DNA of 64,000 bases from Neisseria sp. Marseille-Q5346 (GCF_946902045.1 NZ_OX336253.1:1736001-1800000); one strand, 5' to 3'; positions 18,514-28,035 are shown, numbered from the stretch's first letter. Made by a program: numbers and translations. The notes: generated by a model from the letters alone, not told the origin.

Positions 18514-18739
18514 TTGTCAGACTGTTTTGTCTGTTTGATAAAATCCGTATGTCGTGAAGCTTGATTTATATTAAGGCTAAAGTAAAAACGTGCTTACAAT
18601 CGATGGCCTTTGTTTTATTCTATCGACTCTTTCTATATAATCTATCAAATGCCTTTGATTTACCCTCATGTAGCTAAACACAGTAAACTTAAGGCCGTCT
18701 GAAAAAATCCGTATCAGTTGAATACAAGGAATTCCTCCC

Positions 18740-19924
18740 ATGAGCTTACACAGTGATATTCTCGTTGTCGGCGCAGGCCCTGCCGGATTAAGTTTTGCCG
18801 CAGAGTTGGCCGGAAGCGGTTTGAACATAACCCTGATTGAAAGAAGTCCTTTAGAAGTGTTGCAAAATCCGCCGTATGACGGCCGTGAAATCGCATTGAC
18901 GCACTTGTCGCGTGAAATCATGCAGCGATTGGGTATGTGGGATTTGATTCCAAAAGACGAAATTTATCCTTTGCGCGATGCCAAAGTGTTGAACGGCCAT
19001 TCCGATTACCAGCTCCACTTCCCGCAACCGACTCAGGCGCGCGGTGAGCCAGCGGACTGCTTGGGCTATTTGATCTCCAATCACAACATCCGCAAAGCCG
19101 CTTATGAAGTCGTGTCCAAATTGGACAACGTGAAAATTCTGACCGGCACCAATGTTAAAGAAGTCAAAACTTTTGACGATGAGGCGCAAGTTATTTTGGA
19201 AAGCGGCGAAGTATTGACCGGTCGTCTGTTGTTGGCCGCCGATAGCCGCTTCTCGCAAACGCGCCGTCAATTGGGCATTTCTTCAGATATGCACGATTAC
19301 AGCCGCACCATGTTTGTGTGCCGCATGAAGCATACTCTGTCCAACCTGCATACCGCATATGAATGCTTCCACTACGGCCGCACCATTGCGTTGCTGCCTT
19401 TGGAAGAGCATTTGACCAATACGGTGATTACGGTGGACAGCGATAAAGCCGAAACGATTAAAAACATGTCGCCGGAAGAATTGGCAGCCAGCGTGAAAGA
19501 GCAACTCAAAGGCCGTTTGGGTGATATGGAATTGGTCAGCACCATTCACAATTATCCTTTGGTCGGTATGATTGCCCAACGTTTCTACGGCAAACGCAGC
19601 GCGTTGATCGGCGATGCCGCGGTCGGTATGCATCCGGTTACTGCGCACGGTTTCAACTTGGGTCTGGCAAGTGCCGATCTTTTGGCCAAATTGGTTCTCG
19701 AAGCCGAGCAACGCGGTCAGGATATTGGTGCGAAGAGCCTGCTGGAAAAATACAGTACCAAGCATATGCTTCACGCCCATCCGATTTACCACGGCACCAA
19801 TATGCTGCTGAAACTCTTTACCAATGAAACTGCTCCGGCGAAACTGCTGCGCGGTTTGGTATTGCGTGCAAGCAATAACTTCCCGCCGCTGAAAAAACTG
19901 ATTACCAAGCAATTGACCGGTTAA
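18740..19924 (+). CDS. ubiM: UbiH/F-type FAD hydroxylase of ubiquinone synthesis, UbiM-like
   Basis: 394-residue FAD-dependent aromatic hydroxylase. The N-terminal dinucleotide fold DILVVGAGPAGLSFAAELA covers residues 5-23. The second FAD motif reads ALIGDAAVGMHPVTAHGFNLGL (about residue 290), differing from the usual GDAAHxxxPxxGQGxNxG of UbiH/UbiF/UbiI. Neisseria are known to use a single UbiM enzyme for several ring hydroxylations of ubiquinone. I assign UbiM from genus and motif, not from an alignment, so UbiH-family hydroxylase is the safe call. Confidence 0.72.
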   Translation: MSLHSDILVVGAGPAGLSFAAELAGSGLNITLIERSPLEVLQNPPYDGREIALTHLSREIMQRLGMWDLIPKDEIYPLRDAKVLNGHSDYQLHFPQPTQARGEPADCLGYLISNHNIRKAAYEVVSKLDNVKILTGTNVKEVKTFDDEAQVILESGEVLTGRLLLAADSRFSQTRRQLGISSDMHDYSRTMFVCRMKHTLSNLHTAYECFHYGRTIALLPLEEHLTNTVITVDSDKAETIKNMSPEELAASVKEQLKGRLGDMELVSTIHNYPLVGMIAQRFYGKRSALIGDAAVGMHPVTAHGFNLGLASADLLAKLVLEAEQRGQDIGAKSLLEKYSTKHMLHAHPIYHGTNMLLKLFTNETAPAKLLRGLVLRASNNFPPLKKLITKQLTG

Positions 19925-19940
19925 TCATTTGAAAACATAA

Positions 19941-19982
19941 AAGGCCGTCTGAACGATTACAGTTTCAGACGGCCTTGTTTTT
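19941..19982. terminator. Inverted uptake-sequence terminator between ubiM and yhhQ
   Basis: AAGGCCGTCTGAAC and GTTTCAGACGGCCTT flank a short loop between the two convergent genes. Confidence 0.8.
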
Positions 19983-19992
19983 TATCTATTGC

Positions 19993-20670
19993 TTATTCGG
20001 CTAAAACCGATTCGGGCATTTCTTGACGGACGTTTAACGAAGTCAGTTTTTTGGTCAAAATGCTCAATACGATGCCGTAGGCAGGCAGGAAGAAGAGGGT
20101 GCAGATGGCGAGTTTGAACAGATAATCGACAAATGCGATGCCCTGCCAATTTGCCGCCATAAATTCATCGTTGCTCGCGTAAAAGGCAACGGCAAAAAAC
20201 ACCAGCGTGTCCAAAGCGTTGCCGACAACGGTGGAAGCAGTAGGGGCAGCCCACCATGATTTCAGACGGCGTAATCTGTTGAACACGAAAATATCGAGGA
20301 TTTGCCCAAGCGCATAGGCGGAAAAGCTGGCCAATGCGATGCGGCCGACAAAGGTGTTAAAGTCGGCCAAAGATGCCCAGCCTGTCCAGTTGCCGTCATG
20401 AAAGAGGACGGAGAAGACATAAGAGAGCAGCAGGGCGGGGAACATCACCCAAAAAATAATCCGTCTCGCCAACGGCGCGCCGAAAATGCGCACGGTCAGG
20501 TCGGTAGCGAGGAAGATAAAGGGGAAGGAAAATGCACCCCAAGTGGTAAAAATACCGAAAATCTGAAAGGGGAACTGCACCAGATAGTTGCTGGCGGCAA
20601 TAATAAAAATATGGAAAAGCACCAGCCAGAAGAGCGCTTTCTTCTGCTGTGCGGCGGTAAATTCGTACAT
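19993..20670 (-). CDS. yhhQ: Queuosine precursor (preQ0/preQ1) transporter
   Basis: 225-residue inner-membrane protein of the VUT/YhhQ family with about six helices. The N-terminal LFHIFIIAASNYLVQFPFQIFG, then TWGAFSFPFIFLATDLTVRIFGAPLARRIIF, and the later SFSAYALGQILDIFVFNRLRRLKSWW match the family. YhhQ imports 7-cyano- or 7-aminomethyl-7-deazaguanine for salvage. It lies downstream of queF on the same strand, fitting a queuosine salvage unit under the preQ1 riboswitch, although the 100-bp gap with two uptake sequences could hold a separate signal. Confidence 0.88.
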   Translation of the reverse strand: MYEFTAAQQKKALFWLVLFHIFIIAASNYLVQFPFQIFGIFTTWGAFSFPFIFLATDLTVRIFGAPLARRIIFWVMFPALLLSYVFSVLFHDGNWTGWASLADFNTFVGRIALASFSAYALGQILDIFVFNRLRRLKSWWAAPTASTVVGNALDTLVFFAVAFYASNDEFMAANWQGIAFVDYLFKLAICTLFFLPAYGIVLSILTKKLTSLNVRQEMPESVLAE

Positions 20671-20770
20671 GGAAATCTTTCGGAAGTATTTCAGACGGCA
20701 TGAAGCCTTGCGAGACTGTGCAATAAATAAAGTCTTGCCATGAAAAGGGCGTTAGGCCGTCTGAACGGGA

Positions 20771-21244
20771 TTATTGTGCGTCGTGCTCAAACAGGCGTTT
20801 GCGTGCCAAAGTTTCAAACTCTGTGCCTGCTTTGCCGTAGTTGGCAAACGGATGAATGGCGATGCCGCCGCGCGGTGTGAATTCGCCGAATACTTCGATG
20901 TATTTCGGATCCATCAGGGCGATGAGGTCTTTCATGATGATGTTGACGCAGTCTTCATGGAAGTCGCCGTGGTTGCGGAAGCTGAAGAGATAGAGTTTCA
21001 GTGATTTGCTTTCCACCATTTTGATATGGGGGATGTAGCGGATGTAGATGGTGGCAAAGTCGGGCTGGCCGGTCATCGGGCAGAGGCTGGTGAACTCGGG
21101 GCAGACGAATTTGACGAAATAGTCGTTGTCGGGGTGTTTGTTGTCGAACGCTTCCAAAATTTCAGGCGCGTATTCGCTCGGGTATTGGGTTTTCTGGTTG
21201 CCCAAAAGGGAGATGCCTTGCAGCTCTTCGTTGTTGCGGGACAT
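20771..21244 (-). CDS. queF: NADPH-dependent 7-cyano-7-deazaguanine reductase
   Basis: 157-residue single-domain (short-type) QueF reducing preQ0 to preQ1, the precursor of queuosine in tRNA. The catalytic Cys55 and Asp62 lie in [18 protein letters not shown], and the substrate-binding [24 protein letters not shown] follows near residues 77-100. The ATG is preceded by the riboswitch-linked ribosome site CTAAGGA. It is followed by yhhQ, so reduction and import of the same intermediate are coupled. Confidence 0.96.
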   Translation of the reverse strand: MSRNNEELQGISLLGNQKTQYPSEYAPEILEAFDNKHPDNDYFVKFVCPEFTSLCPMTGQPDFATIYIRYIPHIKMVESKSLKLYLFSFRNHGDFHEDCVNIIMKDLIALMDPKYIEVFGEFTPRGGIAIHPFANYGKAGTEFETLARKRLFEHDAQ

Positions 21245-21250
21245 GAGGTT

Positions 21251-21287
21251 TCCTTAGTTTTTTAATGTGGGAGGTTTTCGAACCACG
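21251..21287 (-). promoter_or_regulatory. preQ1-I riboswitch controlling queF
   Basis: On the minus strand the 37 nt before queF read GTGGTTCG, then AAAACCTCCCAC, then ATTAAAAAACTAAGGA. GTGG and CCAC form the P1 stem, GGTT-type bases and CCTCC the pseudoknot region, and the A-rich tail ends in CTAAGG, which is also the ribosome site. This matches the compact preQ1-I aptamer in which ligand binding hides the Shine-Dalgarno. Translational control of queF (and perhaps yhhQ) by preQ1 is inferred from the match. Confidence 0.85.
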
Positions 21288-21439
21288 GGGTGCGGATTGT
21301 AATATAAATTGCATGGCTTGTGCGGATTTTATAGCGATGAATCAGCAGGATAGCTTTCAGACGGCCTGTTTTGTATTTTATGAAACCTGTTTTCCGCTTT
21401 ACAATAGCAGCCAATCAACAGGCCGTCTGAAAGTTTTGT

Positions 21440-22522
21440 ATGTCTTTAGCCCAACCCAAACGTATTCTGATCATCAAATTGCGCCATCATGGCGATGTGC
21501 TTTTGAGCACGCCGGTAGTCGATGCGCTGAAAACCCGTTTCCCCGATTGCGAAATCGATATGCTGGTATACGCCGGTACGGAGCAGCTGATTGCCGATAA
21601 TCCGCAGATTGCGCAGATTTTTACCATTGATCGAAATTGGAAGAAGCTGGGCGTATTCAAGCAGTTGGCGTGTGAGAAAAACCTTTTTTCAAAGCTGAAG
21701 GCACGCGATTACGACTGGGCTTTCAATCTGTCCGACCAATGGCGCGCGGCTGTCATTGCCAAACTGTGCGCCCGTTGTAGCGTGGGTTTGGACTGCATCA
21801 AGCGCGACGGTTTCTGGTGGCGTTTCTGTCATGATTTTATCAACCATGAGCTTGATACCAGCCATCATATCGTTGAAAACCAATTGAATATCCTCGCGCC
21901 GCTTATCCAGCCGGAAGATGTAGCCGATGCCAAAGTGCGCCTTTGGGTGGCACAAGATGCAAGGGAAAGCATGCAGCAGAAATTGCGTGAGCAGGGTTGG
22001 AACGGCGAAGATTATGTGTTGCTGCACCCGGGGGCGCGCTGGCATTTCAAATGTTGGGAAGACGGCAAAAACGCCGCCATCGTACAGCTTCTGCTCAACA
22101 GCGGGCAGAATGTCGTATTGACTGCTTCTCCCGATACTGTCGAGCAATACATGCTTCAGGAAATTATAGGTCGTCTGAATATTCCGGAGGGCGGAAAAGT
22201 ATATGTGTTGTCCGGATGCTTGAGCCTGCGTGAATTGGCGGCGGCCATTGAGGGCGCCAAGCTGTTTGTCGGTGTCGACTCCGCACCGATGCACATCGCT
22301 GCTGCTTTGGATAAACCGCAAATCGCTTTGTTTGGCGCGTCATGGGTGGATAAATGGCGTCCGTATTCCGAGCAGGCAGAAGTTATTTATGCCGGCGATT
22401 ATGCCGAATTGCCCAACCCCGACAGTATCGATACCAACGATCCGACCCGTTTGTTGAAAGCGATTCCGTTGCAGGATGTGTGGGATAGAATTTCTGCCAA
22501 ATTGGAGGCGTTAGAGGCTTAA
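21440..22522 (+). CDS. LPS heptosyltransferase, WaaQ/RfaQ-like (GT9)
   Basis: 360-residue glycosyltransferase family 9 protein that adds heptose to the lipooligosaccharide inner core. The N-terminal Rossmann element KRILIIKLRHHGDVLLSTPVVDALKTRFP is typical, as are LLHPGARWHFKCW near residue 195, the VLTASPDTVEQYM stretch, and the ADP-heptose site LFVGVDSAPMHIAAAL with ALFGASWVDKWRP. It resembles heptosyltransferase III (WaaQ) more than WaaC/WaaF, but exact linkage cannot be read. It stands alone, diverging from queF. Confidence 0.85.
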   Translation: MSLAQPKRILIIKLRHHGDVLLSTPVVDALKTRFPDCEIDMLVYAGTEQLIADNPQIAQIFTIDRNWKKLGVFKQLACEKNLFSKLKARDYDWAFNLSDQWRAAVIAKLCARCSVGLDCIKRDGFWWRFCHDFINHELDTSHHIVENQLNILAPLIQPEDVADAKVRLWVAQDARESMQQKLREQGWNGEDYVLLHPGARWHFKCWEDGKNAAIVQLLLNSGQNVVLTASPDTVEQYMLQEIIGRLNIPEGGKVYVLSGCLSLRELAAAIEGAKLFVGVDSAPMHIAAALDKPQIALFGASWVDKWRPYSEQAEVIYAGDYAELPNPDSIDTNDPTRLLKAIPLQDVWDRISAKLEALEA

Positions 22523-22528
22523 AACCGC

Positions 22529-23509
22529 TTACCACGATCCGTTAAACGTTTTAGCTTTGCGCCAAAATGCCCATTTGGAACGGCGGCCGATTTCCAGCGT
22601 GCCGCCGTTTTCGCCGTCTGTGGCAATGCACACGGTTTTCAGACGGCCTGAAGCGAGTGCATCCCATAAAGGCGCAAACCAACGGGTTTCCCAGCTTTCC
22701 AAAATATCTTTGTATGCCCAAACATCGCCTGTTTGTAAGGTGGAAACCAAGTCGTCCAAAAAAATAAGGCCGTCTGAAACAGTATTTCCTGTTTCTTGAA
22801 TCATCTCAAACCAAGCCTTCAAATCATACGGCGCATCGAGTTTGGGCGTATCCGAAAAACGCGCCCATGCGCTGTCTGAGGCGACGATATCCGCAGACTG
22901 TGTACCGTCTGCATCATTCCACAGCCACAAACCGTTGATTTCCGGCAAGCCTTGTTGTTCGCGTGCTTGGTTAATCGGATGCGTGTGGAGAAACATTTGG
23001 ATTTCCGTCTGCATGGCCAACCAAGACACCGCATCTTTGCCGTGTGCCTGACCGTCCATTTCCGGCTGCCCGCACACATCCAAAACACATTCCGCGCCCC
23101 AATCTTCAATCTTCGGCATATTGAGCAGCCACATGCTTTCGCAAAGCGGCTCGAACTGCCAATCTTTATCTTGATAAAACGCCGACAAATCCGCACATAA
23201 CCGTTGCGCCTCCTCTTTTTGGATGCCGATAAACTCGCCGCTGATAATGTTGACATGGTGCATGCCCATCTGTTGCCAAACCGGAGAGGCAAAAGCGGCT
23301 GTGCGTTTTTGGCTTGTGTGGCGTAAACGTTGCACTTGGGCAATGAGGCTGCCGCTCCACAAATGGCGTCCGTAAAATTCAGACGGCCTGAGTGTTTCTT
23401 TGCGTAATGTGCCGTAACGCAAAAGACGGTTAAAAGCAGGTAAGGCAAGCTCGGGGACGGATTCGTCGGCAAAGCGGTTGAGCGAGGGGAGGGCGAGGGT
23501 CAGCTTCAT
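22529..23509 (-). CDS. Uncharacterised protein, phosphoglycerate-mutase-related (COG4255-like)
   Basis: 326-residue soluble protein. I recognise it only as resembling a beta-proteobacterial family loosely annotated as phosphoglycerate-mutase-related. Visible parts: MKLTLALPSLNRFADESVPEL at the start, VWQQMGMHHVNIISGEFIGIQ near residue 100, LNEP-like HTHPINQAREQQGLPEINGLWLWNDAD near 180-200, and VCIATDGENGGTLEIGRRSKWAFWRK at the end. No metal-binding cluster of a true iPGM is obvious to me, so I would not assign enzymatic activity. Converges on the heptosyltransferase with only six bases between them. Confidence 0.6.
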   Translation of the reverse strand: MKLTLALPSLNRFADESVPELALPAFNRLLRYGTLRKETLRPSEFYGRHLWSGSLIAQVQRLRHTSQKRTAAFASPVWQQMGMHHVNIISGEFIGIQKEEAQRLCADLSAFYQDKDWQFEPLCESMWLLNMPKIEDWGAECVLDVCGQPEMDGQAHGKDAVSWLAMQTEIQMFLHTHPINQAREQQGLPEINGLWLWNDADGTQSADIVASDSAWARFSDTPKLDAPYDLKAWFEMIQETGNTVSDGLIFLDDLVSTLQTGDVWAYKDILESWETRWFAPLWDALASGRLKTVCIATDGENGGTLEIGRRSKWAFWRKAKTFNGSW

Positions 23510-23873
23510 AAGCGCAAATAGATAGGAAAACCGTTATTTTACGCGACAAATGATGCGTTTCGGAACCTTGCTCTTACGCCCTGAAAAAGAACCGTTCAGA
23601 CGGCCGGTTTGGAAAAAATGGGCTGTCATGCTAGAATGTGTGGCGTAAATTTCAGAAAAACAGGGTGTAAATCAACACAATAGCCCTGATAATAACGTCA
23701 ATCTCAAACACGACCTCATTCATTCCGAATGAAAACCTGATTTTCAGATCGGAAAAAAAAGACTCAAAGTCCTTTATCCCCAAAACTGTTTAAACCAGCA
23801 GGCGGTCGCAGCAGGCCGGATGTGCCGGCATTCTGCAAACCTCAAAAACAGACCGCCCCATTAAGGATAACGC
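23510..23873. other. Long 5' leader region of mpg
   Basis: 364 bp without an ORF. It holds one uptake sequence near 23596, the extended -10 promoter at 23609-23637, and about 230 bp of leader. The leader contains GACTCAAAGTC (23760-23770) and a GCAGGCCGGATGTGCCGGCATTCTGC hairpin-like stretch (about 23813-23838), so mRNA-level regulation is possible but unproven. Confidence 0.45.
23609..23637 (+). promoter_or_regulatory. Extended -10 promoter upstream of mpg
   Basis: TTGGAA (23609-23614), 17-bp spacer, TAGAAT (23632-23637) with TG at 23629-23630. Confidence 0.65.
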
Positions 23874-25169
23874 GTGATTAAAAACAAATATTCCACTCGA
23901 TTCAAAGCAACCCTCTTAGCGTTTCTGCTGCCGGCTTCAGGCATCATGACTGCATACGCCATTACCGACCCTCAACCTGCACAAACCGATTTCAAAGTCG
24001 AGCGTATCTCCGAAGAGCTGCCTGCCGTTTATGTGGAAACCAATACCTATCAATCCAGCTATTGGGTGCAAGAAGTCGTCCAAGCCGGCGACTCTTTGGC
24101 AGACGTTTTGACGCGCATGGGTGTCAACCAAGAAGACATCAAGCAAATCATGGCGAAAAACAATGCCAACCTCGACATGAAAAACCTGCGGACCAACCAA
24201 TCCGTCAATATCCGCATCGATTCTTCAGGCCAAGTGACCGATGTTCAATTCTTTACCGATGAAGAATTGGAACGCAACTTGGTGGCTTTGGAAAAAGTCA
24301 AAGGTAAATGGCGCATCTCCAATGCCGAAATCGACATGAAAACCATGCCGACCCTGCGTTCCGTGCAAATCCGCACTTCCGCCATCGGCGATATGCTCCG
24401 TGCCGAAATTCCTTCCGAAGTGTATATCCAGCTCAAAGAAATCTTTGCCGATTCGTTTAATATGAGCGACTTGGGCGAAGGCGATACCGTGCGTCTTTTG
24501 TACAACAGCATGTATTTCCGCGGACAACAAATGGCCGTCGGCGATGTTTTGGCGGCTGAAGTGGTCAAAGACGGCAAAACTTACCAAGCCTATTATTACA
24601 GCCAAGGCAAAGGCGACGAAGAAAGCGGCAGCTACTACGACCAAAACGGTAAGTCCCTGCAACAAAAAGAAGGCTTTAATACCGAGCCTGTTGCATACAC
24701 GCGCATTTCTTCCCCGTTCGGCTACCGTGTCCACCCGGTTCTGCATACCGTCCGTATGCACACCGGTATCGACTATGCCGCACCGACCGGTACGCCGATT
24801 AAGGCCGCTGCCGACGGCGAAGTGATTTTCAAAGGTTGGAAAGGCGGCTACGGTAATACCGTGATGATCCGACATGCCAACGGTGTGGAAACCCTGTACG
24901 GCCACATGAGCGCGTTCAGTCCTGCCGACGGCAGAGTCCGTGCCGGCGAAGTGATTGGTTTTGTCGGTACAACCGGCCGTTCGACCGGTCCGCACCTGCA
25001 CTACGAAGCACGCGTCAACGGCCAGCCGGTCAACCCGACTACCGTCGCCCTGCCGACGCCGAAATTGACCCCGACCAATATGGCCGCGTTCCGCAAACAG
25101 CAAAAAGATGCCAGCACGATGTTGTCTACCATCCGCTCTTTGCCGGTTTCCGTAGCGCAGTTGGATTAA
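23874..25169 (+). CDS. mpg: M23 zinc peptidoglycan peptidase, Mpg-like
   Basis: 431-residue cell-wall peptidase. A signal or anchor helix lies at residues ~12-30 (TLLAFLLPASGIMTAYAIT). A LysM/OapA-like region follows (SLADVLTRMGVNQEDIKQIM near residues 74-95). The M23 domain carries HTGIDYAAPTGTPI (His296, Asp300) and HLHYEARVNG (His374, His376), the full zinc and catalytic set. Length and layout match the gonococcal Mpg DD-carboxypeptidase/endopeptidase, linked to piliation and peroxide resistance. GTG start with AAGGATAACGC upstream. Confidence 0.88.
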   Translation: MIKNKYSTRFKATLLAFLLPASGIMTAYAITDPQPAQTDFKVERISEELPAVYVETNTYQSSYWVQEVVQAGDSLADVLTRMGVNQEDIKQIMAKNNANLDMKNLRTNQSVNIRIDSSGQVTDVQFFTDEELERNLVALEKVKGKWRISNAEIDMKTMPTLRSVQIRTSAIGDMLRAEIPSEVYIQLKEIFADSFNMSDLGEGDTVRLLYNSMYFRGQQMAVGDVLAAEVVKDGKTYQAYYYSQGKGDEESGSYYDQNGKSLQQKEGFNTEPVAYTRISSPFGYRVHPVLHTVRMHTGIDYAAPTGTPIKAAADGEVIFKGWKGGYGNTVMIRHANGVETLYGHMSAFSPADGRVRAGEVIGFVGTTGRSTGPHLHYEARVNGQPVNPTTVALPTPKLTPTNMAAFRKQQKDASTMLSTIRSLPVSVAQLD

Positions 25170-25174
25170 TAAGA

Positions 25175-25216
25175 TAAAGGCCGTCTGAATAAGGTTTCTT
25201 TCAGACGGCCTTTTCC
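25175..25216 (+). terminator. Inverted uptake-sequence terminator after mpg
   Basis: AAAGGCCGTCTGAAT..TTTCAGACGGCCTTTT. Confidence 0.85.
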
Positions 25217-25261
25217 ATTAAAATTGATACCTCAACGCCCACGTTTACTCAGAGAAAGCTT

Positions 25262-26482
25262 ATGTCTGCTCATCAGCCCATTATCCAATCCCTGCTTGAT
25301 ACTGACCTGTACAAATTCACCATGCTGCAAGTCGTGTTGCACCAATTCCCGCAAACCCACAGCCTCTACGAATTCCGCTGCCGCAACAAAGAGATGGTGT
25401 ATCCGCTGGCCGATATTCAAGAAGACTTGGAACGCGAACTCGACGCCCTGTGTCAGCTGCGCTTTACCCATGACGAACTCGACTATCTGCGCAGCCTGCG
25501 CTTTATCAAAAGCGACTTTGTCGATTATCTCGAACTTTTCCAACTCCAACGCCGCTTCGTCCAAGTCAGCCCTGACGATCAAGGCCGTCTGAATATCCGC
25601 ATCGAAGGCCCGATGATACAGGCGATGTTCTTCGAGATTTTCATTCTTGCCATCGTCAACGAACTCTATTTCCGCCGCTTGGAAACGCCTGCCGTCATTG
25701 AAGAAGGCGAGCGCCGTTTGCAGGCCAAAGCGCAACAGCTGAAGGAAATTGCGGCTACACAAAATCCGAATGATCCGCCGTTCCTTATTTCCGATTTCGG
25801 TACGCGCCGCCGCTACACCCTTGCATGGCAGGAACACGTTATCCGTACCTTATTGGAAGCTGCTCCCGACATCGTGCGCGGTACCAGCAACGTTTATCTG
25901 GCCAAAAAACTCGGTATCACACCCATCGGCACCATGGCGCACGAGTTCCTCCAAGCCTTCCAGGCCTTGGACGTACGTTTGCGCAATTTCCAAAAAGCCG
26001 CGCTGGAAAGCTGGGTGCATGAATACCGCGGCGACCTCGGCATCGCTCTGACCGACGTGGTCGGCATGGATGCCTTCTTGCGTGATTTCGACCTGTACTT
26101 CGCCAAACTCTTCGACGGCCTGCGCCACGACAGCGGCGATCCTTATGTTTGGGGCGACAAAGCCTACGAGCATTACAAAAAACTCAAAATCGACAGTCGC
26201 ACCAAAATGCTGACCTTTTCAGACGGCCTCGATATTGAGCGTTCATGGGCGTTGCACCAATACTTCAAAGACCGTTTCAAAACCAGTTTCGGTATCGGTA
26301 CCAATCTGACCAACGACTTGGGACATACGCCTTTGAACATTGTTTTGAAACTCGTCGAGTGTAACGGACAATCCGTCGCCAAGCTCTCCGACTCTCCGGG
26401 CAAAACCATGACCACCAACAACACCTTCCTCGCTTACCTGCGCCAAGTGTTTGACGTACCGGAGCCGGAAGAGAAAGCCTAA
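25262..26482 (+). CDS. pncB: Nicotinate phosphoribosyltransferase
   Basis: 406-residue enzyme converting nicotinate and PRPP to nicotinate mononucleotide in NAD salvage. Diagnostic segments: [18 protein letters not shown] (residues ~9-26), [17 protein letters not shown] near 180, [25 protein letters not shown] (with the phospho-accepting His) near 210-234, and [27 protein letters not shown] near 340. Length normal. Single-gene transcription unit between two terminators. Confidence 0.96.
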   Translation: MSAHQPIIQSLLDTDLYKFTMLQVVLHQFPQTHSLYEFRCRNKEMVYPLADIQEDLERELDALCQLRFTHDELDYLRSLRFIKSDFVDYLELFQLQRRFVQVSPDDQGRLNIRIEGPMIQAMFFEIFILAIVNELYFRRLETPAVIEEGERRLQAKAQQLKEIAATQNPNDPPFLISDFGTRRRYTLAWQEHVIRTLLEAAPDIVRGTSNVYLAKKLGITPIGTMAHEFLQAFQALDVRLRNFQKAALESWVHEYRGDLGIALTDVVGMDAFLRDFDLYFAKLFDGLRHDSGDPYVWGDKAYEHYKKLKIDSRTKMLTFSDGLDIERSWALHQYFKDRFKTSFGIGTNLTNDLGHTPLNIVLKLVECNGQSVAKLSDSPGKTMTTNNTFLAYLRQVFDVPEPEEKA

Positions 26483-26485
26483 AAA

Positions 26486-26522
26486 CAAAGGCCGTCTGAA
26501 ATGTTCAGACGGCCTTTTTAAT
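26486..26522. terminator. Inverted uptake-sequence terminator between pncB and mtgA
   Basis: AAAGGCCGTCTGAAATGTTCAGACGGCCTTTTT, serving both convergent genes; the mtgA stop codon abuts it. Confidence 0.85.
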
Positions 26523-27223
26523 TAATCCATATCGCTTTCGGGCAATTCTGCCGAACCCATGCGGCGCAGGATGATATTGGTTTTGTTGTGCATCCGTTTG
26601 CTCTTAGGATGGTCTGCGTAAAACAGCGGAGCCGGAACGCGCGCCGTGAGTTTGGCGGCTTGTTGGCGGGTGAGGGCAGAGGCAGGTTTCTTGTAGAAAT
26701 ACTGGGATGCCGCTTCCGCGCCGAATACGCCGTAGTGCCATTCGATTGAGTTTAGATACAGCTCAAAAATGCGGTCTTTGTCGGTAACGGCTTCCATCAT
26801 CGCCGTAATCGCCGCTTCTTCGCCTTTGCGGATATAGCTGCGGCTTTCGTTGAGAAACAGGTTTTTCGCCAGTTGTTGGCTGATGGTCGAACCGCCGGCT
26901 TTGACTTCGCCGCTTTGCTTATTGCGTTTCATGGCGTATTTGATGCCGTTCCAGTCAAAGCCGCTGTGTTCGGCAAAGTTGGCGTCTTCGGACGCAATCA
27001 GGGCTTTTTTGAGGTTGACGGAGATTTGGTCGTAAGGCACCCAGCGGTAATCCAGCTCGACATCGCGGCCTTCTTTTGCAAACTGGCTCATGCGCATGGA
27101 CATGAAGGCGGTTTTGCTGGGCGCGACGGCGCGGTAGGTAATGATGTTGCCGTACACATAAGCGTTGAAGAAAATGAAGATGCCGATGGGCAGGGCAATC
27201 AGCCATTTGATGATGCGGAACAT
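26522..27223 (-). CDS. mtgA: Monofunctional peptidoglycan transglycosylase
   Basis: 233-residue GT51 enzyme polymerising lipid II. Residues 1-25 are an N-terminal membrane anchor (FRIIKWLIALPIGIFIFFNAYVYG). GT51 motifs: ALIASEDANFAEHSGFDW (catalytic Glu in SEDANFxxH), GGSTISQQLAKNLFLNESRSYIRKGEEA, and IFELYLNSIEWHYGVFGAEAAS. I start at ATG 27223, two bases after the aroE stop codon; a longer frame overlaps aroE and is not needed. Translational coupling with aroE is likely. Confidence 0.94.
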   Translation of the reverse strand: MFRIIKWLIALPIGIFIFFNAYVYGNIITYRAVAPSKTAFMSMRMSQFAKEGRDVELDYRWVPYDQISVNLKKALIASEDANFAEHSGFDWNGIKYAMKRNKQSGEVKAGGSTISQQLAKNLFLNESRSYIRKGEEAAITAMMEAVTDKDRIFELYLNSIEWHYGVFGAEAASQYFYKKPASALTRQQAAKLTARVPAPLFYADHPKSKRMHNKTNIILRRMGSAELPESDMD

Positions 27224-27225
27224 GG

Positions 27226-28035
27226 TTACAAGGCTTTCATGTATTCGATAACGGGGCGGATATCGGGCGTAAATCCGCGCCAAATATGGTAAGAAGCGGC
27301 AGCCTGACCGACCAGCATGCCCAGGCCGTCTGAAACTTCGGCCGCACCGTTGTTTTGGGCAAAGTTCAAAAACGCCTGCGCCGCGTCGCCGTAAACCATA
27401 TCGTAGGCAAGGCGGCAGTTGCGGAAAATTTCAGGGCTGACGGCAGGAAGCTGACCGCTCAAGCTGCCGGACGTGCCGTTGATGATGATATCAAAACCGC
27501 CGTTCAAATCCGCCATTGGGATGGCTTCAATGCCGAAAAGTTGCGCCAATTCCTCGGCTTTGGCATGAGTACGGTTGGTAATGACGATACGGGCAGGGCG
27601 GTGTTCTTTCAACACTGGAATCACGCCGCGTACCGCGCCGCCTGCGCCCAAAAGCAAAATGGTTTTGCCTTCGATGGCAATGTTTTTGACCTGTGTGATG
27701 TCGTTGGTCAAGCCGATACCGTCAGTGTTGTCGCCGCGTATTCTACCGTCTTCAAGCCACACCAGCGTATTGACCGCGCCGGCAGCCAAAGCGCGGTCGG
27801 AATGCTCGTCTGCCAGCGCAAAAGCTTCCTGCTTGAATGGGACGGTTACATTCGCACCTTGCCCACCCTCGGCGCGAAACGCCGCAACAGCCTCGGCAAA
27901 ACCGCCGATTTCGGCACAAATGCGCCCATATTCGATGGCCGCGCCTTCCTGCAGCGCAAATTGCTGATGGATTTGCGGCGATTTACTGTGTGCAACGGGG
28001 TTGCCGAAAACGGCGTAACGCGGAGTGTTGTTCAT
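27226..28035 (-). CDS. aroE: Shikimate dehydrogenase
   Basis: 269-residue NADPH-dependent enzyme of the shikimate pathway. The substrate site [21 protein letters not shown] is at residues ~6-26, [15 protein letters not shown] carries the catalytic Lys, [11 protein letters not shown] binds shikimate and [17 protein letters not shown] is the NADP loop. Start ATG 28035 (MNNTPRY) rather than the upstream codon at 28056. Forms an aroE-mtgA operon. Confidence 0.95.
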   Translation of the reverse strand: MNNTPRYAVFGNPVAHSKSPQIHQQFALQEGAAIEYGRICAEIGGFAEAVAAFRAEGGQGANVTVPFKQEAFALADEHSDRALAAGAVNTLVWLEDGRIRGDNTDGIGLTNDITQVKNIAIEGKTILLLGAGGAVRGVIPVLKEHRPARIVITNRTHAKAEELAQLFGIEAIPMADLNGGFDIIINGTSGSLSGQLPAVSPEIFRNCRLAYDMVYGDAAQAFLNFAQNNGAAEVSDGLGMLVGQAAASYHIWRGFTPDIRPVIEYMKAL

